A stretch of DNA of 64,000 bases from Pleodorina starrii (Eukaryota > Chlorophyta > Chlorophyceae > Chlamydomonadales > Volvocaceae): the NCBI GenBank assembly GCA_030267565.1, contig BRXU01000020.1:1117001-1181000 (forward strand), in the 5' to 3' direction. Position numbers and translations under genes: made by a program. Numbering within the stretch: position 1 is the first letter of the stretch; each line of letters opens with the position of its first letter. Shown piece after piece: positions 1 through 11,692 of this stretch. The notes below the pieces were generated by a model. That model saw only the letters and a list, made by a program, of their open reading frames with translations. It did not search any database and was not told the DNA's origin.

Positions 1-1779
1 GCGACGCTGCTGGGCACGGGCGCGGGAGGGCCGGGGGCGGGTGGCACGGCGACCATGGCGGCAACAGCGGCGCAGGTGAGGAGAGAGAGCTGGGGGGGGG
101 GGCGGAGAGAGCGCGGGGGTTGGGGGGCGTTGAGGAGGGGGGGCGGGGGCCAGGGCCCTAGGGTTTTGTTTTCTGCTGCATGTGGTAGGGAGGGAGGCAG
201 GGAGGGAGGGAGACCCGCATGACCCGACATGTGAACTCCGAGGTGAAGCGCGCGGGTGAAACATATTCAAAACAGTTCTTGGGGGGGTGGTTTGTTGTGG
301 GGCCGCCCCTGGCTCCCCACGCTCGGATGGCTCCATCCCCCCCCCCCCACCACCACAGTCCCTGTTTGCCCCATACACATACACATACACACACCTTCTC
401 CTCCGTGTTTCTCGTCCTCCTCCTGCTTCGCTTTCCCCCGCCCCCCCAACCCAGACCCTCGCCGGCCTGATGACTCTGGAGAGCGCCGTCTCTGGTGAGG
501 CGGGAGTGGATTCGGCCTGGCGCGGCGCGGAGGCCTACCACTTTTGGCTGCTGGCGCATCGACAGCTGTACGGCGGAAACGTGGATCTGGCCATGCGTAC
601 GGCACTGCACCTGCGCGAGTACGAGGATCTGCTGGATCCGCTCGAGATCTACTCGTTCCTGGCACTGGCTGCGTTCTATAACCAGTTCTTTGGCCAGTGC
701 TCCAAGGTGGTGGGGGGGGGCAAAAGGGGGCGGGGGGAGGGGGGGTTGTGTGGACACGAGGGGGTGTGTGAACCCGGGTGTGTGTAGAGAAGGGGGCAAA
801 AGGGGGGGGTATCCACGTATAGGCCGGAGCCCGTGAACGGTAGCGAATCAGAAGAAATCAAGGGGGGGGACAAAGGGGGGAACAAAATGGGGGGTTGTGT
901 GGACACGAGGGTGTGTGTAGAGAAGGGGTAGGTGGGGGTGGGTCAAGGGAGGGGGGTGGCGGGCGCTGGAGGAGCCACCTGGGTGGGTCAAGGGCTCCGC
1001 GTCTCTCTCTGACACGCGCCTGAGCACGAGGCGAATGATGCAAACCGGGCGAAAGGAGGGGTGACTTGGGGTTTGCACCGCCTGCGGTGCCCTCCCCTCC
1101 CCTCCCCGCCTCCTCCCCTAGTTTCGTATTCCTTTACGTATCTATAACCCTCTCCTCCCCGTCCTCCTTCCCCCCCTTGCCCCCAACCCTCCCTTCTGAT
1201 TCGATACCCTTCACGGGCCCCGGCCTATAACGTGGTTAACCCCTCCCTCCCCCTCCCCCTCCCTCCCCCCCTCCCCCTCCCCCACTCCCCCGCACGTCCT
1301 CTCTCCTCCAGGCCTTCATCAAGCTCGAGTCCATGCCCTCCATCCCCGGCGACAAGCGCGAGGCCTTTGCCGACCTGGCCATGTCCATCTTCCTCAAACA
1401 CCCGCCCGCCGACTCGCGCGTACTCAAGGAGACGCAGACGCGCGACAAGAAGGGCGGCATCGGCGGCGGCGTCGGCGGCGGCTCCTCCTCCCTGGACGCA
1501 TACCTGGAGGACTTGGGCGGGCGGCGCGAGGAGGTGTGTGTGGCCAGCGGCCGCATCCTGCGCGACGGCAACGTACTGCGCTGCCGTACCTGCAAGCACC
1601 AGTCCATCACCCACGAGCTGCGCGGCTCCACCACCTGCCCCCTCTGCCACTCGCCGCTGCCGGCCAGCGCCGCTGCTGCCGCGGGCGGCTCGAGCGGCTC
1701 GGGCGTGGGCGGGCCCGGCGGTCGGAGCATGTCCTCCAAGGCGGCGCAGATGAGCCACCACCTGTACGCGGGCTACTGA
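1..1779 (+). CDS. IFT121: WDR35/IFT121 intraflagellar transport protein, C-terminal part (5' truncated by window edge)
   Basis: IFT121 is a subunit of the IFT-A complex, which carries cargo back along cilia and flagella; metazoan and algal proteins have N-terminal WD40 propellers and a C-terminal TPR-like solenoid. Exons seen: 1-75, 455-706 and 1312-1779, with phase-0 introns and stop TGA at 1777-1779. The second exon encodes the family signature AYHFWLLAHRQLYGG, followed by LHLREYEDLLDPLEIYSFLA. The third starts AFIKLESMP and ends in a treble-clef-like zinc site with CRTCKH and CPLCHSPLP, as in WDR35 C termini. A Gly/Ser-rich stretch follows, ending in LYAGY. The WD40 half lies upstream of the window. 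The intron 707-1311 holds two copies, in opposite orientations, of a dispersed short repeat (see 810 and 1203). Identification rests on remembered family motifs; confidence is high for the family, and exon 1 (a Gly/Ala linker) is the least certain. Confidence 0.9.
810..845 (+). repeat. Dispersed intronic repeat, family A (copy 1)
   Basis: The core TATCCACGTATAGGCCGGAG followed by CCCGTGAACGGTA sits between G tracts in the IFT121 intron. Other copies: 1203-1238 (-), 15604-15628 (+), 30146-30174 (-), 31916-31953 (+), 36713-36744 (-), 37650-37672 (+), 58702-58742 (+), 63661-63684 (-). A weak tenth is near 57836. All lie in introns. Confidence 0.85.
1203..1238 (-). repeat. Dispersed intronic repeat, family A (copy 2, inverted)
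   Basis: This is the reverse-oriented copy in the same IFT121 intron as the copy at 810. The similarity extends beyond the core to the adjoining CTTCTGATTCG. Confidence 0.8.
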
Positions 1780-3998
1780 GGGGGTGGTTGTTGTTCTTTC
1801 TTACTTACGAGGTTCTGACTCTCTCTCTTTCTGACTCATCAGAATGCGCCGCCGGCGTGGGAGGGTGCTGGTCTGCAGTAGTCGGCAGGCCCGTGAGGTT
1901 CTTACTTACGAGCTGACTCTTTTCTCAGAATGCGCCGCCGGCGCAGGAGGGTCCGTAGTGGTCCCTCACTGTACGGCAACCCTCGCATCCCACTGAGCGC
2001 GGAAGATGAGGAGGGGCTGCAGCGGCAGGAGCGCGCGGGCGGAGGGGAGGGGCGGTGGGGAGGAGGCAAGGCGGCAGGGGCGGCGGCAACAGCAGCAGGG
2101 GCAGCCACCAGGCGGGGTGGATGGAAAGAACGGGCGGATGCGCGGGTGGTGCGGACTGGCGCCCAAGGCTAGGTGGCGCGTGCTGGTGGGGCGCGCTCCT
2201 TCCCCCCATCCATCCCCTTACGGGTGGGGCGGGTGAGGGGCCTCGAGGTCTGCCTCAAGGGAGGCTGCTGCGTGCGTGCGTGCGTGCGGGGGTGGGTTCG
2301 TCTGGGGCCGTGAAGAGAAGCGCAGCTGTGGAAGCGCGCACGGTTCCAACACGGTCCGGAATGCGGAAGCGCGCATGGAGGGCCCGGAACCATAAGCGCC
2401 GTCCGGAAGCGCGCGCACGGTTTCTTGGAAGCGCGCGCACGGGTCTTTGGAAGATCAGAAGCGTCGGAAGGGACGGTGCCTCGGTGCGCCACTCGTGTGG
2501 CGTTGGATGGTTGTCCCGCGGGGGCCACACGGCGGAGCTGGGAGCCCATAACAGTCATTTCATGCGGCGTGGTTAGTTGTTGATCCTGTGTCTGACTGGT
2601 GGTGCTGTAGGGGGGGGGCGGTTATCTTTCCTTGGACCCTGATGGACCCTGATGCACCCTGATAGACCCTGATGATTGACTCTGAGCGGGTACCAGTAGA
2701 AGTCTCTGAAGACCTGCCCTACCTTTTGCTCAGACCATAGGAGGACGATACGGTACGGTGGGCTGAGTGACCTCGATGGAAAAGGGGGGGCGCAAAAGTG
2801 TCGGCTGAGGTGCCCTCCCTTGGGGTGCGATGCCGGGGGGGGGAGCGGTAGACCGCCGGGGTGGAGGGCCGTGGAGGGGGGAGCCGTGGCAGGGCACGGC
2901 ACGAGGCGCTCCTCTGGACGGACGAGTAGCCGTCCATCTCTTGTGTGCACCCTGCCTGGCCACAAACACCCGCATCCCGGTGGTGATGGTGGTGGTGGCT
3001 AGGTTGTGTACGGGGCTGATCCGGGGTGATCCGGGGCTGATCCGAGGCACCTGGTGATGTCCTCCTCCCTGACGTGCCGCGCAGCGGGGCGTACCCAGCA
3101 GCCACACACACACATGACCGGTACAGTAAGCCATAAACACGGAGGCAAACGAAGCCTTCGAACATCGCATTGGTAGTGTGGTACCGGTACCACCACCTCA
3201 AAAGCCAGGACCGCCTTATCCTACGCGTCCTGGGGGCCAACCACCTCAAGTCTTGCCTGGCAGCTCACCCAGTCACTGCCGCGGCCAACAACACTTCGCA
3301 ATACGGTATATAAACAGCGTTTTTGACGCGTGCTGCTGCTGCTGCCCGAAATGTGGTGTCGTGTCGCGCACCTCCCAGCGATACGTCAACGACTGGCGCC
3401 GCTTTCCCTTTCTGTTGTAGGAGATCAGCTCAGCTTTTCCAGCCCCCCCCCGGGGCCCCACGCAACCCTTTTTTCTGCGCGCCATTCATACACCCATCCG
3501 TCCCCAGCGCCAGGGCCATATGCCTGTGTGTGTCTGTCTGTCTGTGTGTCTGTGTTACAAGGTTGACGTGTGTGTTACAACGTCAACCCTCATATGTACC
3601 AACCCGAACAACTACCCAAGTACCCCAATACCCCATACCAGCCGGTCAGTCCCCAGGTAAGGTTCTCTTCACACCGTTCACAGCCGAATGGCGCCATCGA
3701 CACCCGGTGACTGCAACTTTGACGAGGGGACTGTCGCATCCCATCTCATTTTATCTCATTTATCTATCACCGTAAGAGCCAACAATCACTGCAGATACCA
3801 CGCGCATGACCTGGACCTGCTTTTGCTTTAGTGTAAACCCAATCTGCACGACCTAGCCTGGAATGAAAACCGCTGGCCGGCCACACAGTACACACACATG
3901 TATCCATCCAGCCTTCGGTCCCCCATCTGAATGGCATCTCCCCTTCGCTGCGGCCTGTGCTGCCCCGCTCCTCGCTCCTCGCTCCTCGCTCCTCACGG
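1780..3998. other. Convergent intergenic region between IFT121 and the P450 gene
   Basis: No convincing gene was found. The region should hold the 3' UTRs of both convergent genes. A near-direct duplication is visible: the stretch 1797-1872 (TTCTTACTTACGAG, CTGACTC, then AGAATGCGCCGCCGGCG) recurs at 1899-1955. Around 2330-2450 the motif GGAAGCGCGC recurs several times. At 2633-2672 there are four tandem copies of a decamer like GACCCTGATG. On the minus strand the algal polyadenylation motif TGTAA occurs at 3555-3559 and 3575-3579, about 420 nt beyond the P450 stop. Confidence 0.6.
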
Positions 3999-4791
3999 CT
4001 ACGGCTCCTGATCCCGGGGGTGGAGGTGCATTCGGATACCCCGGGTGCCCTTGGTTTGCAGTGTCAGGTGGGTGCTCTCCCGCTGCCGTACACCCTCTCG
4101 GCCGCCCATCTGTAGGCAGGCAGAGGCAGGCAGGCAGGGAGGGAGGGAGGGGGGAAAGGGAGGGAGGGAGGGTCGATGAGCTGTGGCTTTGAGCTGGCTT
4201 AGCGCGTGCTACAGGCAGGCAGGGAGGGAGGGAGCGAGGGCGAATGGACCGCGGCTTTCTTAAAGAGACATGTGCGTGCCCCGGCATGTACGGCACACCG
4301 CATCGAGTTTGTTAATGCCTGCCTTTGCAAAGGGCCATTGCAACGGAAGTCATACAACTCACGGGTCAGTCAAGTCTCGCACACGGACCCACCGACCCAC
4401 CGACCCACCTCCTCCGCCAGCTCGATCCGGAAGTTCGCCAGGATCATGGCCAGCACCGTAACGACCTCCAACTTGGCTAGAGATTGCCCCACACAGCTGC
4501 GAGGTCCCTCGCTGAAGGGCATGAAGCTGATGCCCGGCTGCTGACCAGACTGACGAGTGCTGCTGCTGCTGCTGCTGCTAGGCCGCTGCTGCCGCCCGCA
4601 TCGTCCGCGGCCGACGCCACCGTCGCCTTCATCATCACCGTCAGCAGCAGCGTCCTCGTCATCATCAGGTGACGCGGAAGAGGAAGAGGAAGAGGAGGAG
4701 GAAGGGGAAGAGGGCGGTCGTTGTGGCGGGCTCGGCGGCGGTGCCGGCGGCGGGTTGCGGGTGCGCGCCGAGGGGGGGCCGTCGTCTTCGT

Positions 4792-4823
<32 letters not shown>

Positions 4824-7800
4824 GAGCAACAGCAGCTGGCGGCGGTGGAGGCCGAGGCCGAGGCCGACGACTCGGAGCAGTGCCGCCCGTCTGATGACGA
4901 CACGTTGGGTTCCAGCTGGGTTAGCCTCCCGCCGGAGCTCGGGCGATTCGTGGCGGCGGCGGCGGCGGGCGCGGCGGCGGCAGCGGCGCTGGGAGAGGTG
5001 GCCTCTCTGGCGCGCATGTCCAGGGTGTACGACTCCAGGGGTACGTCTGGCGGGACGACATAACACACGTACGGAAGTACGGAAGGCGATGGCACGCACG
5101 CGCGGGCGGATCGATCAGGGCTTCAGGAGCAGCAGGGGCGGCTGGCTGTATGTGGTCGACAAATGCCTCTGGGAAGTTGGGGCTCGGTCGAATGATGGGA
5201 GGCTGGGGAGGCTGGAAGTTCCGATCCCCTCCCCCAGTCCCCTCCCAAGTCACGAACACCCCCACGTCACCACGTCCCCTTCCCCCCACCATCCACTCAC
5301 CGAGCCACCTCTCCGGCCTGAACTCCAGGGGGTCGGTCCAATTGTGGATCGTGTTGTGTATAGCGAACAGCGGAGTGGCGATGGGGGTGCCGGCGGGCAC
5401 CAGGTAGGGACCAATCCGCGTGGGACGCGTCGTGCACCTGTGATTAGGTTAACGTTCCATGTGCATAGCATGGCAGGGCATGGGTGGATGGGTGAGTGGG
5501 TGGGGCGGGCGGGCGAGGCAGGCGGGCGGGCGGGCGGGCGGGTGGGGCGGAGGGTGGTATTGTTGTGTCGCGTCCGTGAGCCGTCCTGCAGTCAGCATAA
5601 ACATGCACGCCCCCACATATACATACCTACACGCATTGCCATGCCACGCAGCAGCAGCAGCTCGCCCGCCATCTGTCGCCGCTTACGTGCATACCGACCT
5701 AACTACCTGCCGCCCTCCTCGCCTGTACCTCCGCTGCGGTATCTCTTCTTCTTTTCACCCCCTCCTCTGCCCGCCTCTCCCCTAGCCCCTTGCCAAGTTG
5801 CCATGTTCATTTTTATTTTATTCCCCACGCACGCACGCATGATCAGGGAACCTACCTGGCCATGACCGACACCACGGGATACATGCGCATCGCCTCCTGC
5901 AGCGAGAGGCGAACACGGGGTTGTATGGGCGGGGAGGGACACGGGCGGGCGGGAGGGAAGTGAAATGAGCCGGGAGATGTGTATAGACGTAGAAGTAGAC
6001 GACGCCGATAGCCCCCACAACGCTATGCCAGGTTTGTGCCCGGCCCCGCTGCCTGCCGAAAGCCAAGAAACGTGTGTGTAGGGGTGCTGCTGCTGAGTTC
6101 GTTCCCCGCGTACCGTTGGATCTCCATCCCACCGTACCAGCAGGAAAGCCCCGCCCGCCGCATCAGTCGAACGCAGCAGGCACGCACAGTGCGATTGAAC
6201 GGCGATCGAACAGACCCGTCTACGTACAGCAATGGACAGGGACCGCGTCCGGTGAAATAAACGCGCCCAAGGGTGGGACACACGCACGCACGCGCCCTCC
6301 TCGCTCGCCGCCTACGCACCTTGACACACGCGGTGAGGTAGCGCAGGCGCTTCAGGTCACCGAACTCCAGGGGGCGCGCAGCGGCGCTGCGGCCTCCGTC
6401 GTCCTCCTGCTGCTGCGGCTGCTGCAGCTGTGGCTGCTGCGGCTCCTCTTCCTGCTCCTCCTCCTTCTCCTGCTGCTGCTGCTGCCGCTGCTGTTGGCCC
6501 CTCACCAGCAGCCCCATCGAGTCCAGCTCTTCCGCAACCGCCTCCTGCACACCTGTATGTGCGCACGCCCGGGGAAACACACACATACACACACATGCAA
6601 GGCCCGTCTTGACTGCTGGCATGGGTGCGTGTTGGATTGCGCCGTGCATAACTGCGCCGTATCAGTACGTACCGCGCCGCCGCCGCTGCCAAGTACCGGT
6701 ATTCGTTTGCATTGCGCCACACACGCACTCGCCGCTACCAGCTATGACTGATTGGCGTCGGGCCACGACGATCATGACCCGCGCTAAATAAATACCAGCA
6801 GGATAAGCCTCGTCACTACGCAGCTGTGAGTACGGTAACTAACCCACCAGGCGTTGTTGCGATGTTGAAGAGGGTCCAGCTAATGGTGTGACCCGTGGTC
6901 TCGAATCCCTCCACGAACAAGATGCCGATCTGCATTATTGGTTTGGTGATTGATGAAGAGTGTAATTCGTGGTTGGGCGGGTGGGAGGGGCGGGGGGGGG
7001 GAGGCGGGGAGGCGGGTTACCGTACGTGTGTATGTGAGGTCAAGAGGATGATAGGACGGCTGGTGGGCGGGCGGGCGAACGTCGGTGGACGTGGACGTGG
7101 ATGAGATGAGAAGGTAATAACGGTCAGTAAGGGGGAAATAGATGCGCACGTGTGTATGTACGTATGTATGCATGGCGCAACCGGGAATGCGCAGATGCTG
7201 AATGCGCGCGCAGATGAAGCAGCAGGTGCCGACAAAACTTACGACGACAGAACTACGTAACAGCCGCGCAGCAATGCAGTACAACCACATATACCGGTAC
7301 ACACACATTGCACGCACCTCGGACAGAATGCGCTCCTCGGTAATGCGCGGCGGCTGCGGGCTCCTCCGCCACCCCCACCATCTGCCGCTGGAGGCCTGCA
7401 GCGAGCAGTCAGTCAGTCAGTCAGGCAGGCAGGCAGGTGAAGGAACGTGAGGGAGGTCAGGACGGCAAACAACAAAGAGGACCCGTTCAGGGTTTAGCCA
7501 CCCAGGAATCGAAAGCAGCAGAGCAGGGCTGGCTCGGGAGGGTTCCCTAACGACATGACACGTACCGGTGTCGTCGTTTCCGTCTCCTTCTTCTTCGCTT
7601 CCCGCTGCCGCTGCTGCTGCTGCTGCTGCTGCTCCGCCTCCAGCAACACCCGGTACAGCTGCGCCCCCAGGTCGGTGTCGCCGGCGGGCGGTGGCCCTCG
7701 CGCCTTGATGCCCCCCAGCAGCTGATGCATGTGGGCCTGGAAGTCGACGAAGCTCTGGCGGCCTGAGGATGGTAATGATGATGATGATGGTGAGGTAGGG

Positions 7801-10434
7801 CACAAATGTGTGGGTGTGTACGTGTGGGCGTGTGTGGGCGTGTGTGTGCGTGAGTGGGCGTGAGTGGGCGTGTGTGGGTGTCGAGTGGACCAGCCACAGT
7901 GGGATGGACGATGGAGGGAAGCGGGGACGGCGGGCAGCTAGCGGGGATGTACGGGGCGGGGCGCGGCGTGGCACGCAGGCATGTGCGCACGCGTGCCACG
8001 CAATCAACGCGATCGATCCCACACGCAGTCGCGCAGTCCACGTGGCCACATACACAGTCACGTACCCTTGTGCCCGTTCTTGAACCAGCCGGCATGTGTC
8101 AGGCCGCGGAGGGGGTTGGCGATGCGCTGCATGACCTCCGTGAAGGCCCGCGGCAGCACACGCAGCAGGTGGTCGTACGGCACGACATCCAATCGGGTGC
8201 AGCCATAGTCGTGGCCAAAGGCGGTCTGCAACGTTAGGTTGGCGAAACGGCGGAGAACTGTACATGATGACTCATCGTACGTGCGTGATGGCTGACGAGG
8301 GACGGGATCGATATCACGCGGGGGCGGGCGAGCGGGCCGGGGCCCCAGGGGCCAGCGGGCCAGTGGGGTGAATGTCTCTAATAACCCGGTACGTGTGACG
8401 CTTTGCACGTGGTCGTACGTGGTCGTACTGGCAGAAGAATGTTAGTTGTACGACATACACATACACAAATACACACACGCATACACGCACACAGCCACTC
8501 ACCAGCCCAATGATGTCCAGGGTGACTCGCAGCGCTGCCTGGTCCACATCCACCGCCTCACCGGGACCCCGCCGCCGCAACCACTCCACCAGCTCAGCGG
8601 TGCGACCTCTGCGGCGGTGGCGGCGCAGTCCCAATTTTATTTTTATTTTTATTTATTATATTTATAATATAGATATATTATAAATATACATATATTATAA
8701 TTAAGTTATTATTATTACTGTATTATATATGTGTATAAAATAATAATATTATAATATATATATACACTTGTCTACGTGCCCAGCCAGCCACCCACCTGAT
8801 GAGCGGGAACTTGGCTCGGATGTTGCCGAACGCAAACGACCGCGCAACCGCCCGCCGCACCGCCCGCCACCCGTCATCGGCGGCGCTGGTGAGCAGGTTG
8901 GGGGCGCCGTGCGGTGAGCACATTCGGTTGATGGGCGCATACAGCTGGGCGGCCTTGTCGACGGAGCCCTCGCCGCGACCGCAGATGACGGACAGGGCGG
9001 CGGGGTCGGTGACCATCAGGGTGTCGTACCACAGGAACTTGAGGCTGCCATGCGTAAACACACGCACATACATGGTGGGTACGAACGCAAACACACACAG
9101 GCAGGGTGGGTACGAACGCATGTATGGATTTTATATCGATATTGTATGGATGGGTCGGGTCGGGTCGTACGAATGTAGATACGGTGCAAAGGCGGCGATA
9201 GATGACTGGCATGGCGCCATAGTTTGAATGAACACTACGTAAAAGAGCAACAAAATTTATTACTTACCGTACAAAGCCGCCGTACTGGTCTGCCCAGCGC
9301 AGCAGCACTCGATGGAAGTCGGGTCGCAGCAGCTGGGGGATGTTGCCCAGCAGCGGCACCGCCCGGGTCCAGGGACCGGGGATGCGGTCCAGGTCGTTGC
9401 CGCTGCTGCTGCTGCTGCAGCTGCGTAGCGTGTTGGGGAGAACGCAGCCATCCATAAATACATTCGTTCAGCCGCGCGCAGTGGGGGGCGGGGGGGGGGG
9501 CCAAGCAGGCAACGAAGACGGGGGATGCGGGCGTGGGATGCGTGCGGTGGGTGCGTGGGTGGGTGGGTCATTCACACACGCACACGCACGCACACACGCA
9601 CCTGCTGATGATGAAACGCTGAATTGCCAGAACCGCCAGCAGCAACAGCAGCAGCAGCAGACCGATGCTGCAGCAGCTGGCCGTCGGCGCCCACAGCGCC
9701 CAAGTAGTGGTGGTGCCGTCGCCGAAACGGAGCGGCGCAGCAGCGGCAGCAGTGGCAGCGGCAGCCGATGGCGGCGGCGGCAGGTCGCGGGCCAGGGAGG
9801 GTTGTCCAGAAGCCGCCGCCGCAGGAGAAGGGCAGTAGTATGCATCCGAGACGGAAAGTCGGTGCGGCTGCTGCGGCTGCTTGGCAGCAGCGGTCATCAC
9901 GCCGGCGTTCGAAATGTTGACCAGCGGACCACCAATTGAGATGTCTAAAGGGATGTAGCAGTAGCAGCAGGTAAGAGAAGTGGCGGGAGGCGTATGTATG
10001 TAAGAGGGACAAACGGCTCGAAGTCGCCCATTCGAATTACGTAAAACTCAATCGAGGCTCGCGAGCCACGACTAGCTAGTTGTTGTGTATCTCGTACTAC
10101 CGTAAGTACGACACGGCACGCGGGGTCCGTCGCTCGCTCGTAAGTACGACACCCGCCGGTAGGTCTCTCCACACTCCAGTGGCAGTAGAGCGCTTCACGT
10201 GCACTGCTGCTGTCATGAGGTACATGCTATGTACGGAGCTACGTACGTACGTACCTGATAATCCGGCGGCGGCGGCGGCAGCTGCTGTGGTGGTGGTGAT
10301 GAGGTCGTAGGTTGATGCGGGGCTGCTGCTGCTGCTGCTGCTGCTGGCGTTCTGCAGCAGCAGCTGGCTTCCGACGGCGGCTTGGGTGTTGGTGGGCGAC
10401 AGCGACAGCGACAGCGGCGGCGGCGGCGGCCTCG

Positions 10435-10467
<33 letters not shown>

Positions 10468-10594
10468 CCGCCGCCGCCGCTGAACCCGCCGCCGACGCCA
10501 CGAGCAGGAGCAACAGTGCAGCAGCAGCAGCAGCAGCAGCAGACTTTGCCGCCGCCGCAGCAGCAACAGACGACGTCATGTGCCGTTTGAACAT
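3999..10594 (-). CDS. Cytochrome P450, membrane-anchored, 15 exons, 978 aa
   Basis: Heme-thiolate monooxygenase, probably ER- or plastid-envelope-anchored; substrate unknown. Exons in coding order: 10594-10255, 9944-9602, 9420-9268, 9044-8796, 8608-8503, 8225-8066, 7762-7566, 7395-7318, 6929-6848, 6552-6320, 5896-5856, 5437-5301, 5168-5100, 5046-4409, 4109-3999; all phases agree. Motifs in order: a Leu-rich membrane segment near residue 215, hinge RIPGPW then PLLGN, C-helix WRAVR, I-helix EGFETTGHT, K-helix EAMR (ExxR), FRPERW, heme loop FSEGPRSCVG with the Cys ligand, and a tail TLQTKGTRGIRMHLHPR ending at the stop. Oddities: Ala/Ser/Asp-rich inserts at the N terminus and between PERW and the heme loop (about 170 residues), and a Gln/Glu-rich insert before ExxR. 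The last exon was found from its conserved tail. The acceptor at 9420 could instead be 9414 (same frame). CYP family not assigned. Confidence 0.93.
5727..5757 (-). repeat. Dispersed intronic repeat, family B copy
   Basis: This short segment (CCGCTGCGGTATCTCTTC) in a P450 intron matches the left part of repeat family B described at 31832. It is in an intron of the gene, like all other copies, but the right half of the core is missing. Confidence 0.6.
8634..8768. repeat. AT-only island inside a P450 intron
   Basis: About 135 bp made almost wholly of A and T (runs of TTTTA, TATAT, AATAAT), lying in the intron 8609-8795 of a gene otherwise near 60-70 percent GC. The neighbouring splice sites at 8608 and 8796 remain intact. 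It could be an AT microsatellite or a fragment of organellar DNA; no organellar gene is recognisable. Confidence 0.8.
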
Positions 10595-11692
10595 CTGGCT
10601 GGAATAATCCGGACCCGGATCAAGAAAGGAAAGCTCAATGGCCTTGTTGGTTCACGGTGCTGATTGAATGGAGCTTTGCTGAATGTGTCAGTCGTAGACG
10701 TTGGATGCTTGATAAGTGATTTGATAGTATTTACTTAGGGTTTAGGGCTTGGGGTTACTTGTGGCGGCGGTCGCGTCTACCAGATATACATATGTATGCA
10801 CGACGACGGAGGGGGCAATTGCGTGATGCAAATTACTGCCTAATGGCGCAATATATAGCATGCATAGGTATGTACGCATGAACGAACGAAGTCGCCGTAA
10901 GTGTCTAGGGGCACATCGTTCGTTCGCGGGCGTGGAGGCCAACCGATCGAATGACGACGTAGACCCGAACGAACCGATCGACACACAGATCTGCGGTACG
11001 CGTACCGCAACGGAACGTGTGAAATCCACAGCACTCGCCTAACCTCGGATAGTTTATCTGGCGCTTTTAATGGACCCGTTTCACCTGCTGTTTACCAAAA
11101 GAATTGCCGATGACATTGCTCGCTCGATCGCGGCCGATCTATCTCCGCCCATCCAACTTTATTTATTCAGGTTTCACTTGATTCATTATTGATACCGGTA
11201 TGCGGCATGTGTCGTCTTCATGGCCGCGTGAAGTCACCTGTCCGAGGTAGCCTTCAGTCAATTATTAGCTTTCGTTGCTCAGCGTGCGCCCTGCCCGCCG
11301 CCGCCGCCCCCGGTCCCAAGCAGGTTCGCGGCGTCCACGTCATACATCGTCGTTCGCTCACGATTTCCCTCCTTCCCTTCGTTTATTTGGAGGTCTTCGG
11401 CCTTCGCCCCTGCCTGGCCTTCGCCCCAGGCTTTCGCCTGCGGCCTTGGGCCCTTCGCTTTCGTACCTTCGCCTTTGGCCTTCGCCTTCGGCCTTCGCCT
11501 CCATCCGGCCTTCACCTACCCCATGCCCTCGCCTACGGATTCGCGTTGGGCATTCGACGTCAGCGTTATACTTCTCGGCGTAGCATTGAAGTACCAGAAT
11601 TCTGAGCCAACAATCAAGCAACGGCCTGCCAACTGACAACCACCGCAACTCCGCAAGGCAAAGCACGCAGTTGTTCCTAGCCCTAAATCTCC
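10595..11692. promoter_or_regulatory. Divergent upstream region between P450 (-) and GNAT gene (+)
   Basis: This 1.1-kb stretch must contain both 5' regions. There is no recognisable gene. At about 11395-11520 the plus strand carries many irregular copies of CTTCGCC/CTTCGGCC, which translate in all frames but look like a DNA repeat, not a protein. A GTTTAGGGTTTAGGG telomere-like run is near 10738. In-frame stops precede both proposed start codons (TAA at 11684 for the acetyltransferase). Confidence 0.5.

Noticed and set aside
3594..3656. Plus-strand mini-exon MYQPEQLPKYPNTPYQPVSP followed by a GTAAGG donor
   Set aside because: No downstream exon could be joined and no upstream promoter context is visible; it lies in the convergent 3' region. 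Chance is likely.
11189..11605. Plus-strand ORF of GLRPSPL-type repeats upstream of the acetyltransferase
   Set aside because: It is produced by CTTCGGCC-like DNA repeats; all frames are open and no family is recognisable.
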